Below are positions 1 through 17,305 of a stretch of DNA of 64,000 nt, in pieces; within the stretch, counting starts at the first letter, position 1, and the number at the start of each line of letters is the position of its first letter. The position numbers and the translations under genes are program-made. Source of the stretch: Cloeon dipterum (Eukaryota; Arthropoda; Insecta; Ephemeroptera; Baetidae); contig NC_088786.1 of assembly GCF_949628265.1 (NCBI RefSeq), positions 19,117,681-19,181,680 on the forward strand. Reading direction: 5' to 3'. A model generated the notes under the pieces. That model was not told the origin of the DNA. It saw only the letters and a program-made list of their open reading frames with translations, and searched no databases.

Positions 1-6569
<6,569 letters not shown>

Positions 6570-6920
6570 GAGCTCATGCACATGCAATGTAAGAATCTGA
6601 GCGATGTTTGGGGTCGCTGATTTGCACCTACGTTTAACTCTCTTGCATTGCAATGACGAGTCCGTTTGAATTTGGAAGGATTGCAAAAGCTTTCCGACTC
6701 TCTACTTGCTGGTTTGCACCTTTCCATTAGCATGCGTGAATTAATTTCACGAGATGAATGTCTGGCGATTCAAGAAAAGACCCTAATGTGGGGGTTGTAA
6801 CACGAGCTGTTCCTTTCCTCCAATGAGGCTCACCACGTTATTGGGATGCTAGTTTTCTCGAGTTGCTCACTATCAGGATGCCACCCATCTTTATGAAACT
6901 GATAGACAAATAAATAAACT
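6570..6920 (+). repeat. Interspersed repeat R1, longest copy
   Basis: This roughly 330-bp segment matches 38610-38940 in the same orientation over nearly its whole length, with substitutions and small indels. Shared landmarks are AGTCC(G/A)TT(T/C)G(A/G)ATTTGG, GCGTGAATTAATTTCACG and the GA(A)TGTCT(G/A)GCG box. Shorter reverse-strand relatives lie at 8630-8730 and near 58110-58185. It is probably a non-autonomous transposable element, but no terminal repeats or polymerase III boxes were identified. Confidence 0.7.
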
Positions 6921-9834
6921 GGAAGATGAGATAGATCACACACGATTTTACTCCGTCGAAGCTAATCTGTCAAAATGCAAGGCGATAACAAAGCTCGCTC
7001 TGTGCCTACTTTGTGCAAACCACTCGTTTTTCTTTCACCCTCGCGTGCATGTGTACGAAGGAAAAGGCCATTTGCCAACGACTTTTTGGCTTGCTGCCAG
7101 CCTGCGGCACAAGTCACTCGTCCGTTCGTCGCTCGGTTCACTCGCTCGCGAGACCTGTTGCACCCGTTGTTGCCACCAACGCGATATTAATTTTTTACAA
7201 ATCACAACGATGCACCTGCTGCATTCACTCCGCGTGGCCAAGATAGGCTTTCCGCTCCACGCGGTGATTCAGCCGGTTGCATAACATTTATCTAGGAAAA
7301 AACCCCGATTAAACTTGGCAAACAAGTTTGTTCCAGCGCCTTGCTACGCGGGGTATAGGAAGCTTTCTGTTTGGAGTTCTATATTTGCTTGAAGCTAATC
7401 CGTCTGTGTTTAAATTGTGCAATCATCCTCCAGCCCCGTAGCAAAATGAACAAATAATAATGCTTGACAAACTGCGCTCGTGCCACTTAATTTCAGGCAG
7501 CAAGTCTTGTGAGCACAAGTTCCTCCATTTGTCAATCTGTGCTTTATATTTACTTGCAAATCCGTTTAAATATTTCGCCCATTTCTTGCATGCTCTTTAC
7601 ATTGCAGCAGTTCGGTGTTAACATTTTTGAGTGTCTCTCTTAATCACATTTAAAAGAATTTTGCTAAGAGGTGAGGAAATTCCACGATTGAAGCCTGCGG
7701 AAAGGGGGTGTTCTCTTTTTTAACACCCAAAAATTAAAGGTTGGATTAACTTTTGATTGAGCTGAGGTATGATATTGAAACTTTTACTATCCGATCTTCT
7801 GTTTGATCTGGGCTAGGACAACTTATTAATTTATAAAACAGCAGGTCAAGTGTCAAGGTCATGTTTTGTGACCTTTTTAAAGTTTGGGTTTTCAGGGTGA
7901 TAGGAGCCCTATTTTTTTAGATTAATAAGGGCCACACTCCAGCTTTTCCCTCCCGGGTAAAGTTTTAGCGAGTTTGCCAGGAATGCTGCCTTTTCTCACA
8001 TGTTTTGTATTTTTGTCAAGCTTTAATTAATATGAATGTAATTTGATCAATTGTGACAACAAACATAAGTTAAAATATAGTGTGTAAAATTCTGCTCAAT
8101 AACATCAAGTTTTATGGTGGCAAACTTAGTTAGAAGTGTAAAACCGGCTCAAAGCCGTTCTGCTGTAAATGACCTTTAAATTGAAAATGTGCCTAGTGCC
8201 TAGCGTTGATGAAATCCAATTTTTTGTTTCCAACTTTCTTAAGCACAAAGGGTACCAAATGGAATAATTTGAGGTCAAATGCATTCTGCAAGGTCTATCC
8301 CTGATAGTAAACCCGAAAATATGTCCTAAATCATCGAGTTTGGTGTCATTTTATATGTTTTCAGTTCTTATGGAGTTCAGATTTAGTGTCCGAAATGCAA
8401 ACATAGGAATCCTAGGAACCGAATTTTGGTAAGCCTAATCCTTCAGGAACATTCAAAATTTGGAAGAATTTTTCAATCGTTTGTAAATAAAGTATTCTTG
8501 CTTGTGTAACTTATCTAGGGAAATGAATATTTGGATTTGAAATTATTGATTTTTTTCAATTGTATCCTAGCCCTGCGCTGTTTTTTTTTTTTATTAAAAC
8601 GCTCCAGGATTTTTTTCTTTGAAACCTTTCACTCATGCTGGAAAAGGACAAACCAGCAAGTAGAAAATCCAAATGGACCGTCATTGTGAGGCAACCAAGC
8701 TGCAAGCATAGCTCAGATTCTCGCATTTCAAGTGCACGCGGTCTGTTTTTTATTGAGTTTTTCCTTTCCCTTCGTCTCTCAGCTCCTGTACGAAAGTTTT
8801 CTCGATTTTGTATTGCGTTCTCCCCTTTTCGCTTTGTGCTATCAGCTCTCCCCTTTCATTCGCCTGAGCAGACCAGATAAGGGGGTATTTGGGCGAGCGG
8901 CAGGGGCAAACTGCGCATTTTCTAAGCCGCTTTTTCGACACTCCTGAAAGTGTTAATCTCGCGAGATCCCCGCAAATCCCACCAAACAAGGAGGACGCCG
9001 CTGTCCAATTAGCAGCTGTAGCAAGGTGGAAACTTTTTGCTTTTCGCACCGGCCAAATCCGCACTCGCGGCTGTGACAAATAGAACCCGAGGCACGCCCT
9101 GCCCTGCAACCCAGCACCCTGCGCGTGGATCAAAAGAGTCATGCATTAGCAATGCGGCCGATTCCTGATTCATCCGCAATGGGAAAGTGCGGTGCGGCTG
9201 GCCGGCTGGCCGGCCAACCTTGGCGAACGCAATTTCAACTGCTGATTGTGAGTGCCGACCAGCATGCCGCACCACTCGAAACAAATCCCACAACCTCCGC
9301 GGAGCGAAGAGCGAATAAAAGGGATTTCAAAGCTTGCGCATTGAAAATTCAATCAAAATCCCGCAAACTCTCTCTTTCTCTCCTACGAGTTCGTCAATTA
9401 GAAAGGATATTCGAAATATAATTTTTTCCTCCAATTTTTCTTTTGTTGATATAGTTGGTTTCAGTTACTTGGCGGATATAAATATTGTTTGTAATAAAAT
9501 TTTACAATAAATTATTTAGAGTGAAACTGTTCTTGAGCATGATTTTAAGCTGGAGGTTTTATCAAAATAAACCAACAGTTTTGACAAATATTGGCTAAAT
9601 TTGGATGAATTTAGATCTTTTTAACTTCTTTAAAAAGGAGACACGTTTTAACCATCATTTTCAAGATTTTCCTGGTTTTTCAATGTTTTTTTATAGTACG
9701 GAGTTTGCGTACTGTATGGCAAAAGAATTTGAATATACTGGTGAAAATGGCCAAGACATTTCATTTTAATAGACGTGTGTGTGTATATGCTTTAATCGCT
9801 TGAAATTCGTAATCATTCTAATTCTATTACTTTC
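6921..9834. other. Gene-free stretch with GC-richer islands
   Basis: No supported gene. GC-richer islands lie at about 6960-7290 and 8630-9390, with AT-rich DNA between them. Several 60-130-codon open frames in these islands overlap on both strands and carry no recognisable domain, so I treat them as chance frames. A truncated reverse copy of repeat R1 is listed separately at 8630-8730. Confidence 0.5.
8630..8730 (-). repeat. Truncated reverse copy of repeat R1
   Basis: The reverse complement contains CTACTTGCTGGTTTG followed by CCTTTTCCAGCATG, and further upstream AGAATCTGAGCTATG, all matching the copy at 6577-6735. Part of the middle is missing relative to that copy. Confidence 0.6.
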
Positions 9835-10035
9835 TGTAGCGGTACAACAACGCGGTCCTGCTTTTTGTTGGAAGCCAACAATTGTCGGCGGTTTGAATTA
9901 TTGTAATTTTGCATTATTGTTCAACAGCAGAAAGATGATTTTAAAATAATAATCAGTTTTCGTCCGTCAGCCACACGGTGCTGACGTGATTCGTTTAATT
10001 GAGCAGAACCCGATTCAAAGGGGTGAGTCCAACAG
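9835..10035 (+). repeat. Dispersed repeat R2, forward copy
   Basis: The segment is matched in reverse complement by 59172-59375. Shared landmarks include GCCAACAATTGTCGGCGG, the CAGCAGAAAGATGATTTT box, GGTGCTGACG and ACCCGATTCAAAGG. Order and spacing are kept over about 200 bp although the copies are 49 kb apart and opposite in direction. No terminal inverted repeats are obvious. Confidence 0.7.
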
Positions 10036-11485
10036 TCAGTTAGCAAAAAGAGTTTGTAACTCATTATTGAAAAAACAATTTCAGTTCTTGTACTTCATTT
10101 TAAGCATCCGATCGGATTTCCAACTGTAACCAATACACCAACAAAATTCTTCATCTGAATTCATCGGTCTTCATCATTTTCAAACCCTCCTCATATCTCT
10201 CAAATTTCTTTAAACGTACCAGAAAAAATTAAATAAATCTAAACGCACAATCGTAGTGGTTTATATACGTGTGGCTCAACTCGACGGGAATGAGAAAAAT
10301 CCACATAGCTTTGAGAGTTTACGATTTGCAGAGTCTAGACAATTGACTATACCAAACAAATGGAATTCATATTCGCCGAGAAGGCAAAGGATGAAGCGAT
10401 TCGCACGCAAATAACTGCAACGCCTCTCGTCATAAAACAGCCTGATATGCACAGTAGATAAATATTCCATCCCCCAGAGCTGGTGCGTAATTTCGCAAAT
10501 TGTGCGCAGTAATCATATAACTCTGCCGGCGATAATAAACAAAAGCAATTTGACGTTGTACGCGTTACAAGCAGTATATATAATCGCTGTTCACTATAAA
10601 ACAGCAGTTCGGCACTGCCGGTCGAGGCCGAGCGGGGAGAGAAAGAGCTCAATTACAGAAAATGGTAAATAAGTGGGTGGGAAGGAGAGCAAGACGCCGC
10701 AAAGTGGATTATCGCTGCCACCATCCGACGGCGGCTCCTCGCACGCGTGGCAAAACAGACGAAGAGCTGAAAGGAGCTTATCGCCGGGGCAAATAACCTG
10801 CTCTGTGACCAACTACACGTGTTCGGAAGTGAAAATTCACACTCTGGTATTTTTAGTATATGAATATTTTATTTGGAAAACCCAGCCAATTCAGAAGGAT
10901 TCTTTTTGAAATAGCATTTTAAGGATAAAAATTTGCGTAAATGATCTGCGCTCTAAATTTCCTCTTTGTTGCACAGAAAATTACTAAAAATTAACTCAGG
11001 AGCAACTCTTTAAAATGTCTCAAATATTTCCTGAATTTTTTGTCACCCCTGCAACGGTTAAACAGAACTGTAAGTTGCCTTTTGCATAAACTGACATGAC
11101 ATGAAATTTTTCTAGCCAACAATATGAAATTGTGAACGCCTGATTTTTTTATTTATTGACTTGTTTGTTATACACTTTTTTTGTGAAATAAAAAATATTG
11201 CTTCAAAGTTACATGAAATGAATAAACTTGTTTCAAGTTAAAAAAGCAACGAAGGAACAAGTTGACTCAGTATATCACTTTCCCTTTTTCTGCTTACCTT
11301 CATTTGTGCCACACAGGACTAGCAGATAGCAGAAAGGAAAAGGAAGAAACACAGTCTGCTGGTCCCGCCGGAATTGGCAGATCAAAAACACACGCGCGCC
11401 GAGTAAAAGAGCAAGGAAATCAAACTTTTCCTTATTTTCTTAGGATTTGTTTGAGAAAAGGAGAGCAGGAGACTCCCCAACAAAC
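10036..11485. other. Gene-free stretch
   Basis: No supported gene. The interval includes the possible promoter at 10575-10664 described separately. The rest is AT-rich with no recognisable coding or RNA feature. Confidence 0.45.
10575..10664 (+). promoter_or_regulatory. Possible core promoter and ATG-only first exon
   Basis: A TATATATAA box at 10575-10583 is followed about 80 bases later by ATG (10662-10664) that runs directly into GTAAAT, a donor-like sequence. Many insect genes have first coding exons this short. No downstream exon was found, so this is a weak suggestion. Confidence 0.25.
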
Positions 11486-11622
11486 TACATTGCAAGTCAG
11501 GGGTGAGAAAATCTCATCCCACCGCATGCCACTATATCTGGGGTATCAAAGGTGAGTTTTTCACACCACACAGCAGTGACATGCGACGAGGTGAGATTTT
11601 CTCACCCCTACCTTGCAGTGTA
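11486..11622. mobile_element. MITE-like element with about 40-bp inverted repeats
   Basis: The left end TACATTGCAAGTCAGGGGTG and the reverse complement of the right end TACACTGCAAGGTAGGGGTG agree, and the match continues through GAGAAAATCTCA and on to CGCATG. Total length is 137 bp, so most of it is inverted repeat around a short centre. No transposase is encoded. A target-site duplication is not clear beyond a possible TA. Confidence 0.75.
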
Positions 11623-14600
11623 AGAAATTTCAATCATTTTTAAGAAATAATTGCTAATTTTTTTGTGTTTTATTCTTTCATTAATCAGTGCTAAAATTGT
11701 TCGGTAAAACCGCTTCCCTGAACAAAACGTATCTATGTAGCAACGAGATAGAAAAAAGCATTGCTAACAAAACCTTCAGCAAATGAAAATTTAGTACCTC
11801 CACACGTCGCCAATAGTTTCAAACAAACCATTACTTTTCGGACTGGATAAGATGTGTGCGCAAATCCATCTGTGCCTCGGTGCCCAGCTCGGTGGGAAGC
11901 CAGCACATTCAAGGAATTGGCGGCCTATAATAATTCAGACCACGAAGCAGCCATGTGCTTCTCGGTGCGCAGCGGCTGGCAGCAGAAATAAGCGGACTTG
12001 AAATATGAGACTTCAAACAAGCCCGAATCCCGAGTCTCTGCACAGCACGATGGGCAAACAAGCGGTTGAGTGACGGAACCGGCAAAATGATGTCTCGCGT
12101 CACCGACATCATCATCACGAAAAGTGGCTCTCGTTGCCGAGGAGATTTTGTCAACCATGGTAGAGCGTTTCGAATGCAGCAAAACTATGCGAAGTCCCCC
12201 CGAATCGCATTTGCGAAATACGAGCTTTGCTAATTGATTTGCGGTTGCTGGGTAGCCACGATCGAATTAATTAACACGCAGCTATGTAGCACGAGGCACA
12301 AGAAAATTCAGCACGGCGTATTGGTTAAACTCTCCAACGCATTGGCAACTTTGTCGGACGTCAAAATAGCTCAAAGGGCTGGAAGGCACCCCGGCGCCGA
12401 CTCGCCACTCGCTGGTTTTCGTACCTTTTCAGAGGCTTCAGGGACAAATGTCTGGCGTTTAAATAAAAGATCTCGGTGCGGGGAGGCGAAAAGATGGCCA
12501 CATTGGGCCCAAGCTCCACTCGGAAGTGTAATTGGGACCTGGGACCCGGTGAGCTCACAGCCACGTGCTAAGCAGAGAGGTTAAAAAAACTCATTTCATC
12601 AATTAATTCCACTGACGAGAGTGCCGATGTACCAAAATAGACACATAATAGGGACTGTAATTTTTTTAGCTTCCAATCATCTAGGGATCTTCAAATGTAA
12701 AGGAATTATGTAATTTCAAGCCGTTAGCACCAAACTTAAAATCACCTTAAACCCACCAAATAGAAATCCATTCGAAAATGATTTATAAAAAAGTGAGAGT
12801 TATGGTAGCTCAAGATTACCTTTCTCCATATACTTAATATTTATTTATTATTTTGTTTAAACGCAATTCTTTAAAAATTATGAAAATTTTCTTAATAAAT
12901 GTTATGGAGTCTTAGAGTGTGTATTATGCTACAAACAATGTATCAAATTCAGTGCCTTTTGATCATTTAATTTTTGCTAAAAACAAACCCCTAACGAGAC
13001 GCAAAAAACGGTAATTTGAAATCCAATATCTCCTTTGATTTAAAATTGAGCTCGTTAAATAAAAATGAGGCGCGGTAATTCTTCATAGAAGTGACTTTAA
13101 AAGTAGGAAGGTCTTCTTCTTTCCAAAGAACTAATTGGAATCATTTAGCTTCTCCACTTTTGCTGTATTTAATATGACGCCAGAGCAAAAACGCTTGAAT
13201 GTAAAGTACTACTTTTTCTTTTTCCATCCAGCTGAGAGAGACTTTTAATAAAGCTTTGAGCAGGTGGAGTGTGAATTCATCTGGTGCCTCTTTGGCCGGT
13301 TGGACGAAATTAAAGTCAGTTTCCCAAGCATGAAAGGCAGACGCCCTTTGACCTTTGCTCGACGGCAACCACCAAGAATCGAGCCCTCTCTTGCACCAGC
13401 GACCACGCCAGACACTTTGCAAAAGACAAGCACACTTTCAAAGAGCAGATTTTTTTTTAAATTTAAATTTTTTTCTTTTGTTTGTTGTTTATTCTTCATT
13501 ACATTTGTTTAATTTTTCAGAAGCTGTGTTGCCTGCATAAGCGAATGAAAATAACCGACAAAAAAGGATCAGCGAAAATGAATTTCCATCACGGGATTAA
13601 TCAACTTAAATGCATATATTTTAGGAGATAAATGTTTTTAATATACAGGAAATTCAGAAGAATTATAGGCTTGTGCCCCTTCAGCTGCTAACCGCAGCTA
13701 TCACGTTACAAAATGTCTTATTGTGGATTCACAAACAATAGTGCTGAAATATAAATCATAGCAGATTAAATCAAGGAGAGAAGCCATCTTTTAACTTTTT
13801 GTTTCCCTTTATTTCGTATCTCTGAAATTATGAAATTAAAATGCTAACAATTCCATAAGCACATCGACTGATTTTTTTTTAGAATCCAGTTGGTGGGGTA
13901 ACCCACGAAAACAATATATGCAAAGTTTTTTTAATGTATAAAAATGTATCAAGGTGTCGGAGGTGGTTGCGATACGTTCTCTAGTGAATTCGGAATGAAG
14001 CAGAACAGCGTGGCCCCCTGGTGCTGCAACCGCAATAAAACGAGCTTTTAGGCGTTGTCGAGCGCTTGGGGAAAAATCCCTGCAGCTCTGAATTTCATTA
14101 AATTTTTCACTATGCTAAAACGCTACTTTTTTGTGGAATGTTGGCGACAGTCTCCCCTTTTTTTACCTCGCAATATTGTTGGCTCTTTATTCACAATTTT
14201 GAGCTCATCCTAATTCATCGTGTTTGCCTGTGCACATTCATAAATACATATGACATTTTATTAGGAAAATAGATGTGAAATAAATTTAAAAAACAGTGTT
14301 AAATAATTTCACGGTCGCAATGAAGCACTTACTATTTACAGCTCAATTCCTCTGCGTGTCAGTGTTTTCACATCGCTAGTAATTGTCTGTTTTATGGCCT
14401 TTGAGATATATCCTGTATAGTCTGCTTAAATGGTGCGCATTGTCTGTTCTGCTATCGATTCAAATTTGAGTGTTTGCCAGTGCGTGCAGACCGCTCGTGC
14501 AGCGTCAAATTCGAACAAAACGCGCGGCTTGTGCAAATTGAAAGCTCGTCAATGATTCAGGTGGAATTGCCGCAGGAGATCAACAGTTGCAGTCGAGCCC

Positions 14601-17183
14601 GAAGTACAATTGCTGGCCGAAAAAATAAAATAGAAAGCAGCAGAGCTCTCTTGCTTCTTCGCCCGGCCATCTGCTCAAACTTTGCCCATTACTCCTCGAC
14701 GAGACTCCTGTATGGAGTTAACAGTCTGACAGACAAATTCCTGCCCTCTCTCGCTCTGACCGGTCGACCCGAAAAAAAGCAAGAAACGCGTGCAGAGCCG
14801 AGCAAATTGACTCAGCACGGCTGTCTCTCTCTTTTTTCAGCTCAGAGTGAAATAGACTTTTAGACTGCGCATTTCCTTGCTCCGGACTGATTTGCACTGG
14901 GTACGTTACGCGTATTGGGAATTCTATCTCTACGAGTGGATTGAATTAAAAGGGTTTGCTTTTTTGCAGAGCCGTTTGTTAGGATTTCCAATCAGGGAGG
15001 CACTCTGATTAACAAGGAGAGCGCACCTATACTAATCTGGATAAAATTGATTTTTTTCTTGCCATACCTTCCTAACAGAGTTCGAATGAGATTTAAATTA
15101 GCCTGAGAGAATTTTGGACGTTTTCTTCTAGATTTAAGTTAGAATTCTTGAAAATTCTACTTTGGATTGACAATACTTTTCTGATTAAAATAAATCGAAG
15201 TTTCAAGAGGCATACGATATACGCTTTTTAAGTTAACTCCTATGAGTGCTCCGGACTGAATGTTCTAACAAAAAATTCGATGAGTAATCGAATAAGTGTA
15301 TGTGTAAATGTAGTTATTAAATAAAAGCAAAGGTTCAAGGGCATTCTAAACATCCTCAGGCAGCTGTTGGTCTTGTGTCTTGTTTATTCTCATGATGAGC
15401 ATCAGCACAAATCAATGGCAGGGCGTGTTTATTTTTCGCCCAACAAACCGACGGCACAGCAGGTTGGGATTTCGCCGACCGTGAAGAGGGCCTCGCTCCC
15501 TTTCCCTTTCTCTCTGTGGCCCGTTCTGTGATAACTGCAAAACTGCTCGGCGCTCGAAATCGGCCTCCGAGATGCAGCCAGCCGGATTCACGCCACGCTC
15601 GCTCCACGTTCAGCAAAGATCAACACAAGTTGAAATTACAAGCAAAGTAACGCTCGCCCTCTCCTTCTGCGAACTGTTCCTTGCTATTTAGGGTGGTATA
15701 CACTCTACACTGCTTTCCTTTTGGGATTTTGTGGCGAGAATTTTCTCCCCCAACCCAACAGAAGAAACTAGGTTATTTATATTAAGCTCTCTTTAGGGGA
15801 TGCGGAATTTCCAGGGATCACGGTATATCCGCAGTGACAACACAGGATAGTGTTAGCAATTTTAAAAATTTCATTAAATGTTTACCCAGGATATTTGTGA
15901 ACTTATGTAAATATTCCATAGCGGTGTTCTTTTTTCGTTTTCAAGAGATTCCACCCTAAAACATGAATTTGTCGACTTATTCGTGTTTTGAAAATATTGT
16001 CAACTGGTGACAACTTTCTAACCATTATAATTGCAAAAACTACAAACCATTAGACTCGCGCATTGACTTTTCCTTTAAGAGATGAATGGTTTAGAGGGTT
16101 CTATCCCCTATCACCTTCCACTCTCTGCTAAATTTTAATAGGAAAAATGCACTGCTTAATGCAATTTCACTCGCCGCTTTAAAATATTTAAAATAACCCA
16201 AAATTCACTTTATATAGAGTCCCGCCATACCTTATAATAATAAACAATTATAGCCATATTTATTTATAATTCTGGTTTTATTTATCTAACTATTTACACT
16301 CTCCTGACTTCATTCAAAATGGGTTTAGACCGCATTTACTTTTTGAATATTTTTGGTCTTGTGTGACCAGTTCAGTGTGGAGGAGAGATCAAGGCAGATT
16401 TGCAATTCAAACAGATCATAAGGTCCAGCCTGGCGCTCGCAAGAGAAAATTACAAGCTGAACAGCGCGAAAACGAAAATAATGGTTTGGGGAGCTTTGAG
16501 AGAGATGCTTCATGAGGCTTCATACACAAAATCTTGGCTCATCGCAGGAAAATTACGCCAAAAATTTCAATATTGGGAGCTCTGTGATTACTAGCTCCTT
16601 TGATCACTGTCAAAGAAGGGTCATTTTTAGAGCATGCCTGCCAAAAAAATAAAGGGTGTGCTTTTTGTGTGGAGAAATCTCTTTGATAATAATGGCTATG
16701 GCGACGTTCTTTACAATATAATATGCTTTTTCCCAAACCCGTGAGCTTACGAAGAATTTCACTTTGTTGCCCCGATCAGACGAGTTTACTCGGAAAATTT
16801 TAATTAGGTTCAAAGTGATTTTATTGCGGATCAACAGAGCAACTATGCCCCATACCTCCCCACATGGATTAGACGGGAGACCTCGTACATTAGAACGAAA
16901 AAATATATTTCAAGCCTATGGGACCACGCTGCAATAAATGGCTTGACGCACAATCAAGTTAAAAATAGTAAAAGTTGTTACTCGTTCGCATGAAAGTGGT
17001 TCATTTATATCTTTAATGCATTTATCTCACTGTTCGCATCAAACTTTTCATAATATTTTCAATGGATTCTTTTTTTCAGGTCATTCATCGTAACTCTGAT
17101 TTCGTCAGTCAGTTTTTTCCTTTTTTATTCGTTTCAACGTGAAAACAATTAGGGTTGCGTTTGAACGCTTGGAAAAGATACGA
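11623..17183. other. Gene-free stretch with GC-richer islands
   Basis: No supported gene. GC-richer islands lie at about 11820-12580, 13140-13550, 13980-14060, 14440-14900 and 15350-15710. The longest frame, 129 codons at 14474-14863 (+), has low complexity and no domain I recognise. Some islands could hold enhancers of a neighbouring gene. Confidence 0.45.
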
Positions 17184-17190
17184 TATATAA
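17184..17190 (+). promoter_or_regulatory. Possible TATA box of the ionotropic receptor gene
   Basis: TATATAA lies about 115 bases upstream of the receptor start codon, which leaves room for a short 5' untranslated region. The position suits a TATA box, but the transcription start is unknown and the region is AT-rich. Confidence 0.3.
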
Positions 17191-17305
17191 TGACTCTGCA
17201 CGCACATGGCTCGCGGCGCGTCCAGCTCAACAAGAGGCAGAAAAATCAATTTAGAGGTGGCAGAGCTCACTCAGCAGTACACACTCAGGCAGCAAACGAG
17301 AGACA

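Noticed and set aside
8750-9142. 130-codon minus-strand open frame
   Set aside because: It overlaps other frames on both strands in a GC-richer island; no recognisable domain or splice sites.
14474-14863. 129-codon plus-strand open frame
   Set aside because: No domain, no splice partners and a composition typical of a GC-richer non-coding island.
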